Shown here piece after piece: positions 22,219 to 29,506 of a stretch of 36,484 nt of DNA. The first letter of the stretch is position 1; the number at the start of each line of letters is the position of its first letter. This stretch comes from Rhodoferax sp. (GTDB lineage: Bacteria > Pseudomonadota > Gammaproteobacteria > Burkholderiales > Burkholderiaceae_C), in contig NZ_JAQTWL010000020.1 in NCBI RefSeq assembly GCF_028689295.1, positions 1 through 36,484 of the forward strand, in the 5' to 3' direction. The position numbers were made by a program, and so were the translations under genes. The notes under the pieces were generated by a model, which was given only the letters and a program-made list of their open reading frames with translations, had not been told where the DNA came from and searched no databases.

Positions 22219-23454
22219 TCAGGCTTTGGGGGCAAGTTTGCGCTCGTTGAACGGATCGGATGGATTGCGCCCCATGCGTTTCGCCCACTCCACCAGGAAA
22301 TGGCGCATGCCGACTTCATCATGAACTTTGTTGTTCTCGTGTCGCGCATGCAGGACGGTGGGAGCCTCCGTGCGGTCGTTCAGAGCGATGCCCTGCCCAT
22401 GGGTGCCCAGCAGATCCTCAGGCAGATTCCGACCAAATGGCCCCCAGATCGTGTTGTGGTCGCGGATGCGGATGGCGCGCTCTTCTGGCGTGTCCGATTT
22501 CAGACCTAACCCACGAAACTCGATCAACACCTTGTTCGGGCCCAGTGGGATGGCCGTATCAAGCCGCATGGCTGGTGAGCGGATATTAAAGGTGATACCC
22601 GGGAACACGTCCACCAGCGCCCAGCGGTTCGCGCCCAAACCTGGCCAACCCAGCGTGCGTTGCTCGTGGCCTTTGTACGAATCGTATTTAAGGTCCATGT
22701 CCGTGACCTGTGCGTGACCACCATCGAAGGCCACGTACTCACGCTCCCAGTAGCCCGGGTGCATCATCCCGGTGATCCGGTTGTGGTAATGCATGTAGTC
22801 GTGATAGAACTCACTGTTCGTGTCGTGCCACATCTTGAAGTTGCCTTCGACGATTGAGCGGTGGTAGTGGAAGACCTCCAGCGGCTCCGTGAGGGTGTGG
22901 GCAATTGCGTCGAGCGAGCCACCCAGCGTGTCTTTCAGCGCGGGGCCGTTGTCATCCATATTGACCCATACAAAGCCACCATAAGCCACTTCAAGGCGAA
23001 CTTCGCGCAATGCGTAATCGCTCAACTGCACACGCTCCTGATAACCCTCTTTGCGCCGGGGCATGTCCACGCAATTGCCCTTGGTATCGAAAGCCCAGGC
23101 GTGGAACAGACAGGTGATGCGCCGTGGGCCGCCCGACGGTGACGCTTCACGAAAACTGCCTGCTGGCTCATAAACCAGCAGGTTTCCGCGGTGAGGGCAG
23201 ATGTTGAGATAAGCGTGAACCGCGTTGTCTTCATCGCGCACGATGATCAGGTTGTGCCCACCCGGATGCTGGTAAGTGCGAAAGTCATATGGCTCTGGCA
23301 GCTCACTCTCATGGCAGGCAACAAGCCAGCTTTTATCCAATATCTTCTCTTGCTCTTCCTTGAAGATGCCCTCGTCGGTGTAGATGCGAGGGTCAACCAT
23401 TTCACTTGACTCCAGGTCAGGTCGTGCCAACCACTGTGTGCCATTTCGTGCCAT
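22219..23454 (-). CDS. Rieske ring-hydroxylating oxygenase, large (alpha) subunit 2
   Basis: A 411-residue catalytic subunit and the first gene of the long operon. Rieske ligands are C86 and H88 (CPHRG) and C115 and H118 (CLFHAW). The gap between them holds an extra Ser/Gly-rich insert (about residues 99-111) absent from alpha 1. Iron ligands H218 and H222 lie in EFYHDYMH, with Glu215 before them and an Asp in GRNLPED as likely third ligand. The overall plan, the EVFHYHRS segment and the FEG/ANW-type helix before the iron site are shared with alpha 1. The two therefore belong to the same divergent subgroup but are far from identical, and may attack different positions or successive intermediates. 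AAGGAG is eight to nine bases before the ATG. A palindromic element lies 33 bases upstream. Confidence 0.9.
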   Translation of the reverse strand: MARNGTQWLARPDLESSEMVDPRIYTDEGIFKEEQEKILDKSWLVACHESELPEPYDFRTYQHPGGHNLIIVRDEDNAVHAYLNICPHRGNLLVYEPAGSFREASPSGGPRRITCLFHAWAFDTKGNCVDMPRRKEGYQERVQLSDYALREVRLEVAYGGFVWVNMDDNGPALKDTLGGSLDAIAHTLTEPLEVFHYHRSIVEGNFKMWHDTNSEFYHDYMHYHNRITGMMHPGYWEREYVAFDGGHAQVTDMDLKYDSYKGHEQRTLGWPGLGANRWALVDVFPGITFNIRSPAMRLDTAIPLGPNKVLIEFRGLGLKSDTPEERAIRIRDHNTIWGPFGRNLPEDLLGTHGQGIALNDRTEAPTVLHARHENNKVHDEVGMRHFLVEWAKRMGRNPSDPFNERKLAPKA

Positions 23455-23486
23455 GTGCGTACTCCTTTTTGATAAATGTCATTGAC

Positions 23487-23528
23487 TTACAACAAATACA
23501 TTTCAAATAAATTATGTATTTGTTGTAA
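23487..23528. promoter_or_regulatory. Perfect 15-bp inverted repeat upstream of the oxygenase operon
   Basis: TTACAACAAATACAT at 23487-23501 is the exact reverse complement of ATGTATTTGTTGTAA at 23514-23528, around a 12-base AT-rich spacer. It lies 33-74 bases before the alpha-2 start codon, where promoter and operator are expected. The sequence around it is very AT-rich. The symmetry and position suggest a dimeric regulator site, and the IclR protein encoded at 12065-12862 is the best candidate. It could also form a 5'-leader hairpin. No strong -35/-10 pair was clear, which would fit an activated promoter. Confidence 0.65.
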
Positions 23529-23729
23529 TTATTGATATGAATGTCTCATTTTTATGTAGGTGTTTTCCCTTGGGATGGCCAAAATACCGAAGTGGCCCCG
23601 AAATTTTTAACAGCGCGATAAGTGGGCACTCTTGGCAGAAAGCCGTAAGCGATCATTTAACTACGCTCTATCGCCACCGGATGAATTGAGAGACGCTTGT
23701 GTCCATGTAGAACAACGTGGACATATGCG

Positions 23730-24515
23730 ATGCAGAGGAACTCAGAGGTATTGAATGGATTGGTGGTTGGGCACAAGCGTGATGGGCGTTGCCGATATGA
23801 CCCGCAGGTCAAGCAGGAACTGGTCCGCCAGTGCATGATGCCTGGCGTGTCGGTGGCACGCATGGCGATGCACCTGGGTGGCTACAGTCGCGTGACTGAC
23901 TTCATCCGGGAATGGCGCGCTACCGAGGGCAAAAAGCCCCACACCTTCGTACCCTTGAAGTTCGATCTGGGCGAGGCGTTCCAGTTCGACTGGAGTGAAG
24001 AAGGCTTGGTGGTCGGTGGCATTTACCGGCGCATGCAGGTGTCCCACATGAAGCTGTGTGCCAGCCGTGCCTTCTGGCTGGCGGCCTACCCAGCCAGGGT
24101 CACGAGATGCTGTTTGACGCCCATACCCGCTCCTTCGCGGCGCTGGGCGGCGTTGCCGGGCGTGGCATCTACGACAACATGAAGACCGCCGTGGACAAGG
24201 TCAAAAAGAGCAAGGGCCGAGTCGTCAACGCCCGCTTTGCCGTCATGTGCGCGCACTACCTGTTTGATGCCGACTTCTGCAACGTCGCCAGTGGCTGGGA
24301 GAAGGGTGTCGTGGCGAAGAACGTGCAAGACAGCCGCCGTCGAATCTGGATTGAGGCACAGACGCGCCAGTGGCATTCCTTTGATCAACTCAACGCCTGG
24401 CTGGTCGAGCGCTGCCGCGTCCTGTGGGGTGATATCCGCCACCCCGAATACAAACACTTCAACGTGCTTGAGATGCTCGAGCAAGAGCGCACGGAGATGA
24501 TGCCCATGCCTCAAT
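23730..24515 (+). mobile_element. Chimeric, frameshifted IS66/IS21 transposase fragment
   Basis: The first 50 codons (23730 to about 23880) resemble the N-terminus of a short IS66-type TnpA: MQRNSEVLNGLVVG, YDPQVKQELVRQCMMPGVSV. They run without a break into the core of an IS21-type IstA transposase: FVPLKFDLGEAFQFDWSEE, then after a one-base loss near 24090, SQGHEMLFDAHTRSFAALGG, GIYDNMKTAVDKV and GWEKGVVAKNVQDSRRRIW. The DDE residues can be seen (FDW, YDN, WEKG) but are split between two frames. The IstA N-terminal helix-turn-helix and the C-terminal third are missing, as is IstB. Homology stops near 24515 after EMMPMPQ. It is a dead remnant marking the right junction of the cargo. Confidence 0.75.
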
Positions 24516-24555
24516 ATTCAATCGGCGCCGATAGGTAAGCTTCATTTGCAGTTCT

Positions 24556-24597
24556 TTGATCCATGTCAACGCCAAGAAGCTCGTATGGAACAATAAT
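24556..24597 (+). promoter_or_regulatory. FNR/CRP-type class II promoter ahead of the DUF6455 gene
   Basis: TTGAT-CCAT-GTCAA at 24556-24569 matches the FNR/ANR site TTGAT-N4-ATCAA at 9 of 10 positions. A -10-like AATAAT lies at 24592-24597. If transcription starts at 24604 the box is centred at -41.5, the standard class II activation position, and the -10 falls at -12 to -7. The gene start follows at 24633 with a GGAG ribosome-binding site. Confidence 0.6.
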
Positions 24598-24632
24598 TTC
24601 ATTATCTCAACTTCAAACAACCGGAGAATGAA

Positions 24633-24887
24633 ATGTTTAAATTGACTCAACGAGCCGATGATCATTCGGCCCTTTTCCACGGCATGACGAAAGTCGTAGG
24701 CGCCGATTTCGGGCGCGAATTGGAGCATGGCATAGGGCGTGCCGATGGTTTGCGGAGCCTCATGCTCAAGTGCGCCAGCTGCCAGAAACCCGACGACTGC
24801 GGTCGTTGGCTTGAAGAGCACGCCGAAGGGGCCAGTCATCCTCCGGAATTCTGCCCGAACCAGGCCGCATTGGCTCGTCGCGCATAA
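24633..24887 (+). CDS. DUF6455 cysteine-motif small protein
   Basis: An 84-residue protein matching what I recall of the DUF6455 family. It starts FKLTQRADDHSALFHGM, continues with an RSLMLKCASC segment and ends with WLEEHAEG and PPEFCPN. Cys residues are C47, C50, C56 and C74, a set that could bind zinc or an Fe-S cluster. The function is unknown. In other bacteria the family is often near genes for low-oxygen or nitrogen-oxide metabolism, which fits the FNR-type promoter upstream. A GGAG lies 7-8 bases before the ATG. It lies alone on the plus strand between the dead transposase and an empty stretch. Confidence 0.65.
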   Translation: MFKLTQRADDHSALFHGMTKVVGADFGRELEHGIGRADGLRSLMLKCASCQKPDDCGRWLEEHAEGASHPPEFCPNQAALARRA

Positions 24888-25221
24888 GAGCGCGGGCAAA
24901 GAAAGCTCTGAACAACTCGCAGCCAAGTAAGGTAGCGAGTTACACGTTTTCAAATAGTGGGATTCCCAGTGGAATTCTCGCGGTTTGAGGCCGTTTTCGT
25001 CGACCATTTCGGTCTTTCGTACCCCCAGCAGGGCCTTTGCCCCGTTTTCTGGCGCAATCATGCCTGCGCTCCCATCAATTGACGGCGCAGCTGCATTGCT
25101 GGGTAGGCCCTCACAAGAAACAAAACTTTTTTAGCACGATATTCCGGCCTTTGGTGCTAATGGTGTAATAGCAAATCCCAAAGCTGAGGTCCGGCGCTTG
25201 AGGGCTGATGCCGCCCAACCA
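24888..25221. other. Gene-free stretch at the right cargo junction
   Basis: About 330 bases hold no frame I can support. They contain a short perfect inverted repeat, TTAGCAC at 25131-25137 and GTGCTAA at 25154-25160, with a T-run before rather than after it, so it is not a plus-strand terminator. A long minus-strand reading frame across this stretch runs antisense to the DUF6455 gene and has no recognisable domains. The stretch may be recombination debris. Confidence 0.45.
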
Positions 25222-25932
25222 ATGATCACCCAATTCGAACCTCTGACAGAAATTGAGTTGCAGGAACTCGATCAATTCCTGCTCTTTGAGGTGCAGTCTG
25301 ATGAATCTATGACCTCGGATACCCTTGATGGGTATTTGCATGCCATCGCCATTGGCCCTGCGTCACTGATGCCTCAACAATGGATGCCAGGCATTTGGGG
25401 CGAAGGGGACAGCATGATGCCACCGGTCAAAAGCATTGAGCAACTTAACCGCGTCCTGAGCCTGATCATGCGTCACTTCAACAGCATCATTGCTGCAGTG
25501 GAGCAACTACCACGCGAGATATACCCCATCTGGTGCACCAGTGAGTATCGCGGGAAAGAATACGATGACGCTGAAGGATGGGCCTACGGTTTCACGGAAG
25601 GTATGAAACTGTGCCGGAAAGATTGGGAACCCCTTTTGAAAACCCCTCAAGGGCAAGCCTGGTACCGGCCAATCGGATTGCTGGGTGAAGACGACTTCTC
25701 GCCTGAGCAGGATAAGCTGACAAAAACACCAGCCCAGCGCGGCAAGCTTGCACTGCAAATTCCCGAGGCGGTTGTGGCCATGTATGAATATTGGCTGCCA
25801 TACAGGCGCGCTGTCTATGAGCGACAGGTTGCCAAGTCTATGCAGGGCAAAGTGGGACGCAACGAGCCTTGCCCCTGTGGCAGTGGCAAAAAGTACAAGG
25901 TTTGCTGTGGTGCAGCTTCAGTTCTACATTGA
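25222..25932 (+). CDS. UPF0149/YecA-like protein with C-terminal SEC-C zinc motif
   Basis: A 236-residue protein. Residues about 1-180 match the YecA/YgfB (UPF0149) family: [36 protein letters not shown], a GIWGEGD segment and [13 protein letters not shown]. The last 25 residues are a SEC-C motif, [19 protein letters not shown], which binds zinc. It is also found at the SecA C-terminus, where it contacts SecB and ribosomes. The exact role of these proteins is not established. A ribosome or protein-quality role is possible. The ATG at 25222 is chosen, but a TTG at 25198 has the better-spaced GAGG upstream. It converges on the type IV secretion operon. Confidence 0.85.
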   Translation: MITQFEPLTEIELQELDQFLLFEVQSDESMTSDTLDGYLHAIAIGPASLMPQQWMPGIWGEGDSMMPPVKSIEQLNRVLSLIMRHFNSIIAAVEQLPREIYPIWCTSEYRGKEYDDAEGWAYGFTEGMKLCRKDWEPLLKTPQGQAWYRPIGLLGEDDFSPEQDKLTKTPAQRGKLALQIPEAVVAMYEYWLPYRRAVYERQVAKSMQGKVGRNEPCPCGSGKKYKVCCGAASVLH

Positions 25933-26093
25933 GTCCTGAAATTGGACTGTCCAGCAGAAGGTTTCTGATCGTCAACGATGGCGTGATCTATCGGATGTCG
26001 AAAAAGCGTTTTGACCACACAATGCGCCATCCAGATGACGAGCTCATGCTTCGCTTTGAAATGCTCAAGATCATCGATAGGTCGGCAAGATGA
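25929..26093 (+). CDS. Possible small protein overlapping the virB10 3' end
   Basis: A short frame (about 54 codons from a TTG, or about 32 from ATG 25995) reading [21 protein letters not shown] then [21 protein letters not shown]. The first part is reminiscent of small accessory proteins starting RRFLI...LYRL...RFDRML, but the C-terminal part does not continue like them. It may be a fragment cut at the junction with the conjugation genes. It overlaps the convergent VirB10 gene by 23 bases. No clear ribosome-binding site was seen. Confidence 0.3.
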   Translation: MSPEIGLSSRRFLIVNDGVIYRMSKKRFDHTMRHPDDELMLRFEMLKIIDRSAR

Positions 26094-27543
26094 TCGAGCG
26101 GTTGACCATGACGTTGAAAGCCATGCCAGGACGAATTTGCAGGGTTGGTGAAATGTTCAGATTCTTTTGCAAAATCTTTGAGCTGACATCACTCAAGGAA
26201 TTCATGGCAGCGGCAGAGGCTTGAGCCGAGCCGGACGGCGTGTTGAACGCACCCTGGTTTTGTGGTTGCGACTGTTGGGCAGCAACCCCCAAAAACGACA
26301 CCAACAAAGCCGATGACCAGGTTTTCCAGAAGTGGTTATCCACCTGATCTTTAATGCCGGATTGACCCTGACCATCAGCTGCTGACATGCCGCGCAAGGA
26401 AATTCGCGAACCGTTCGGCAAAATCAGTTCATCCCAAGCCGCCAGCACCCGCGATTGACCATAAGCAACATCAGCCGAGTACCTGCCAATCAGGCGCGAG
26501 CCTTGCGGAATCACCACAGCATCAGGTTCGTTGGTGGAATAAACGGTTTGGCGGGTCTGTGCAACGATGATGCCTGGCAGATCCGAATTGATGCCAGACA
26601 GCATGACCGCAGGAATGACCGAGCCCGCTGTCAGTTCAAATTCCCCCATTTGAGCTTTGAGTAATTCCGGCAGGTAGCCATTGTCAGCAGCTTCCTTCAT
26701 GAACGCTCGGTTGCGCGCTTGGGCCACCACCGCCGGGTCCTGACCAACAGGGCTGCCCGCGGCCGGAGTGGCAGGCAAATAGCCTGAATTGTTACTTGTA
26801 CCCGCCACTCCCGAGGGTGAATTCACCATGCGCATGGTCTCGGCAGAGGCAGATGCGCGCGCATTCACAGCGCGCCCATTGGCTGCTGATAAGCTTTGAT
26901 CCAGACCGCCCACCGGGCGCTCATCCTCAGCACCCACGCCCAAGATGCCCCCTGCAGTCGATTTGGCAGCCAGCGCGGCGCCACCCTTGCCGATGTCGGA
27001 TGTTTCGGCTGAATCAGAAGCCATGATGAGACCCTGGAGTCGCTCGTACTTTCGTTTTTGCAGCCACAACCGGTGTGCCTCAGCGGGTGTCGGCGGTGAT
27101 GCACCACCATTGGCAGTTTGAGTTCCACCAGAAATGCCATTTTGAGCTGACGAGCGGGTTGTTAGCGGCCCTGTTTGTTGACCATCATCCGTTTGAAAAG
27201 TTGGTTGACTCCTGACGGCAACGGCTCGCCGCTTGATGTCTTCAGCGTTTTCCTTGTATGGAGCCGATTGACCCGGCGCATCACTGGACATCAATTGCTT
27301 GTTTGAGTCAGCTTGATCACCACTTTTGCCGCTGATCATGACTCCGATCAAAATGGCAGAGGCCACCGTCGAGGCGCCACCCAAAAGTAAAAATTGCCCT
27401 TTTTTGGAGAGTCGCTTTGTACCGGGTGGCGGCGTATGAATTTCCAGCGGCTGACCGGGGCCATCAATGGCCGCAACATCCATGTCCGCCTGAGCGTCCA
27501 TCGGATCGTCAGTCGGAGATTTCTTGCCCAGTCTGAAGATCAT
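26071..27543 (-). CDS. virB10: Type IV secretion channel protein VirB10/TrbI
   Basis: A 490-residue protein that spans both membranes and joins the inner-membrane energy modules to the outer-membrane pore. It has a cytoplasmic head (about 1-46), one transmembrane helix at about 48-68 (FLLLGGASTVASAILIGVMI), a long Ser/Ala/Gly/Pro-rich linker and the conserved C-terminal beta domain from about 320. That domain contains GSVIPAVMLSGINSDLPGIIVAQ, IPQGSRLIGRYSADVAYGQ and a last [17 protein letters not shown] strand. The ATG at 27543 overlaps the VirB9 stop as ATGA, so the two are coupled. It is the last gene of the secretion operon before the cargo junction. Confidence 0.92.
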   Translation of the reverse strand: MIFRLGKKSPTDDPMDAQADMDVAAIDGPGQPLEIHTPPPGTKRLSKKGQFLLLGGASTVASAILIGVMISGKSGDQADSNKQLMSSDAPGQSAPYKENAEDIKRRAVAVRSQPTFQTDDGQQTGPLTTRSSAQNGISGGTQTANGGASPPTPAEAHRLWLQKRKYERLQGLIMASDSAETSDIGKGGAALAAKSTAGGILGVGAEDERPVGGLDQSLSAANGRAVNARASASAETMRMVNSPSGVAGTSNNSGYLPATPAAGSPVGQDPAVVAQARNRAFMKEAADNGYLPELLKAQMGEFELTAGSVIPAVMLSGINSDLPGIIVAQTRQTVYSTNEPDAVVIPQGSRLIGRYSADVAYGQSRVLAAWDELILPNGSRISLRGMSAADGQGQSGIKDQVDNHFWKTWSSALLVSFLGVAAQQSQPQNQGAFNTPSGSAQASAAAMNSLSDVSSKILQKNLNISPTLQIRPGMAFNVMVNRSIILPTYR

Positions 27544-28655
27544 TTGGCACCCCAGTTGAACAAACTGTTCTGCCCTGATTTTTCGCATTGAATAGTTTGG
27601 GCGCTGGTACCCACGCCCAGAACCAGACTGAGTTTGGCTGGCTTGCCATCGATGATGTAGTAGCCGTTCACAAGCCGTGAATTCAGCAACTCGGTCTCAT
27701 TGTTCGAACTGTTGAACACTGCGGGTGCATCACTGGCTGCTGCACCGGGCGGCAATTGGATGAACGTGTGCGTGTCATTGGCAAAGACCCGTGCCGGCTT
27801 GAACGCCGCGTCACCCTTGCAGTTGTAGCCAAAATCCAGCGTGGTTGGATCAAGTTTGCCAACAGACTTGTCTGCCACGACACGTTGGGTCCTGGCTTGT
27901 TCTGCCGCCAGTTTGGTGGCGGCAATCGTTGCCTCAAATTCCGCTTTTTGCCGTGCTGTCGCTTGTGCCTCAGCGCTCAAGTCGCGTGTCATGGCAGCCG
28001 GGTCATACCAGCTCACCATGGGAACATACTCGGTTTTACTGGACACCAGGTGCATGTAATAAATGCGGCCCTTGTCAGTTGTCACAACCAGGTTGGTTGA
28101 CAGGCCCGCCTGTGTGGGTTTCAACATCATCACCGGCCTTGACCCGGCGGTTGCGTTCTGCAATAGCCAGCGCACCGTGTCGCCAATCGAAACACTAGTC
28201 ACGGCCTCACCATCCTGCAGCGCGACCGAGCAGACGTGCAAGGGTGCGCAAGTAATGGTCGGACGTGAATACCCATAGGGATATTCAACAGCACCACTGG
28301 CACCCACCAACGCCTCAGCCGCGCCTGTTTGTTCCCAGCGCTTTGCCGCTGCAAGCCTTGCGGCATCGGCGGCGGAAAGCTTTCTGGTCTGCACCTTGGC
28401 TGAGGGCTGCAAAGGTGATGGCGCCATTACCTCAGGGGATGACGTGACTTTTTGCGTTCCGGGGGTCGGCTGCAAAGGGAGAGCTTCAAACTCATTTGAT
28501 GACGGCGCGGTCAACGCTTGGGCCGGTGCCTGGGTGGTGACAACCGCGTCGGTCGCTGCGACGGCAGCGGGATGTGGGGCGGTTTCCGTAGATGATTGTG
28601 CAAAGGCACTGGCAGTCAAGGAAAGAATGGCAATGGCGATGAGGGAGTTTTTCAT
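27540..28655 (-). CDS. virB9: Type IV secretion outer-membrane core protein VirB9/TrbG
   Basis: A 371-residue periplasmic protein. It has a Sec signal peptide (residues 1-19, MKNSLIAIAILSLTASAFA), then a long Pro/Ala/Thr-rich stretch to about residue 130. That stretch makes it larger than the usual 280-330. The conserved N-terminal domain has YGYSRPTITCAPLHVCSVALQDGE and MMLKPTQAGLSTNLVVTTDKG. The C-terminal domain has FGYNCKGDAAFKPARVFANDTHTFIQLP and ends in LVNGYYIIDG, strands that build the outer-membrane ring with VirB7 and VirB10. No VirB7-like lipoprotein was found nearby. The ATG at 28655 follows the VirB8 stop by 11 bases. Confidence 0.92.
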   Translation of the reverse strand: MKNSLIAIAILSLTASAFAQSSTETAPHPAAVAATDAVVTTQAPAQALTAPSSNEFEALPLQPTPGTQKVTSSPEVMAPSPLQPSAKVQTRKLSAADAARLAAAKRWEQTGAAEALVGASGAVEYPYGYSRPTITCAPLHVCSVALQDGEAVTSVSIGDTVRWLLQNATAGSRPVMMLKPTQAGLSTNLVVTTDKGRIYYMHLVSSKTEYVPMVSWYDPAAMTRDLSAEAQATARQKAEFEATIAATKLAAEQARTQRVVADKSVGKLDPTTLDFGYNCKGDAAFKPARVFANDTHTFIQLPPGAAASDAPAVFNSSNNETELLNSRLVNGYYIIDGKPAKLSLVLGVGTSAQTIQCEKSGQNSLFNWGAK

Positions 28656-28666
28656 GAGGACGACCT

Positions 28667-29320
28667 TTACAGAACTTCTTTTGTCCAGGAGATTGACTTG
28701 ACGTAAATGCCAAAGGGATTCCAAAGCGCGACTTTTGGGTTTTCTGCCAGCTTGGCATCAATCCCAACCGTGACGACCGCTTTCCAATGCTCCGCAACAG
28801 CAGCCGCGCCAGGCTTGGCTTTTGTTTCCACCCAGGACACCTGGTAGGTTTCGCCCCCTTGGGGAATGACGGATGAAATTTCGACACGCGTGACAGAACC
28901 ATCGACCGAGAACGGCGAGTTGTCTTTGAAAAATTCATTCAAGAATCCGGCCACATCGCGCCCCGCCATCGCATACACCCGGTTCAACGTGACCTGTTGG
29001 GCAACAGCATCCGGCAACATGGAGCGCACGTCTTTGATGAAGGCCGCCAATTGAGCAACCATCAACCGTTTGTCCAAATCAGCCCTTGCCACCGGCGCGG
29101 GACGGGCAACAGCAACAGGCGAACCGAGTTGGTCGGTGACCACCACAAACGGCTGAATCTTTGATTGGGACCCGACGAACGCAATGCCCACCACAGCCAC
29201 AACCGCGACAGCCAACGAGCCGGCGGCCATCAGTTGCCAATTGCGCGCGCGTGAGACCAATCCACCGTATCGCTCATCCCACTCCCGGCGAGCGTTGAGG
29301 TATGGATTTTGTTTTGACAT
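28667..29320 (-). CDS. virB8: Type IV secretion inner-membrane assembly protein VirB8/TrbF
   Basis: A 217-residue protein. The start SKQNPYLNARREWDERYG is typical of TrbF-like VirB8 proteins. One transmembrane helix follows (about 31-53, LMAAGSLAVAVVAVVGIAFVG), then a periplasmic NTF2-like domain with QPFVVVTDQLG, FIKDVRSMLPD, VTRVEISSVIPQGGETYQVSW and a C-terminal NPFGIYVKSISW. It nucleates assembly of the channel. I chose ATG 29320 over an upstream in-frame ATG because AAGGACG lies at the right distance. It starts the B8-B9-B10 block and is separated by 186 bases from the Fic gene stop. Confidence 0.92.
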   Translation of the reverse strand: MSKQNPYLNARREWDERYGGLVSRARNWQLMAAGSLAVAVVAVVGIAFVGSQSKIQPFVVVTDQLGSPVAVARPAPVARADLDKRLMVAQLAAFIKDVRSMLPDAVAQQVTLNRVYAMAGRDVAGFLNEFFKDNSPFSVDGSVTRVEISSVIPQGGETYQVSWVETKAKPGAAAVAEHWKAVVTVGIDAKLAENPKVALWNPFGIYVKSISWTKEVL

Positions 29321-29506
29321 GCAAGCGTCCTTTTTGAGTGCTGTTGCCAAATACCGATCTGGCGCAAGCAACACAAAATGGGCATCGATTGCTAGGGCAC
29401 GCCGCGCAGTACCAATCGACTGGCCAAGGAGCTAGCCCGATTGCTGCGCGATGATCTTGCCGTCCACAGCCTGATGGCTGCTGTCTCCCGCAATTTCTGT
29501 TTTGAT

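Noticed and set aside
24459..25061. 200-codon minus-strand frame over the DUF6455 gene
   Set aside because: It crosses the transposase remnant, the DUF6455 gene and empty DNA, shows no domain, and has no good ribosome-binding site.
29432..29506. 24 codons open in frame after the Fic stop, ending AVDGKIIAQQSG
   Set aside because: It reads like protein, but it is too short to assign and has no start. It could be a trace of an older gene end or chance.
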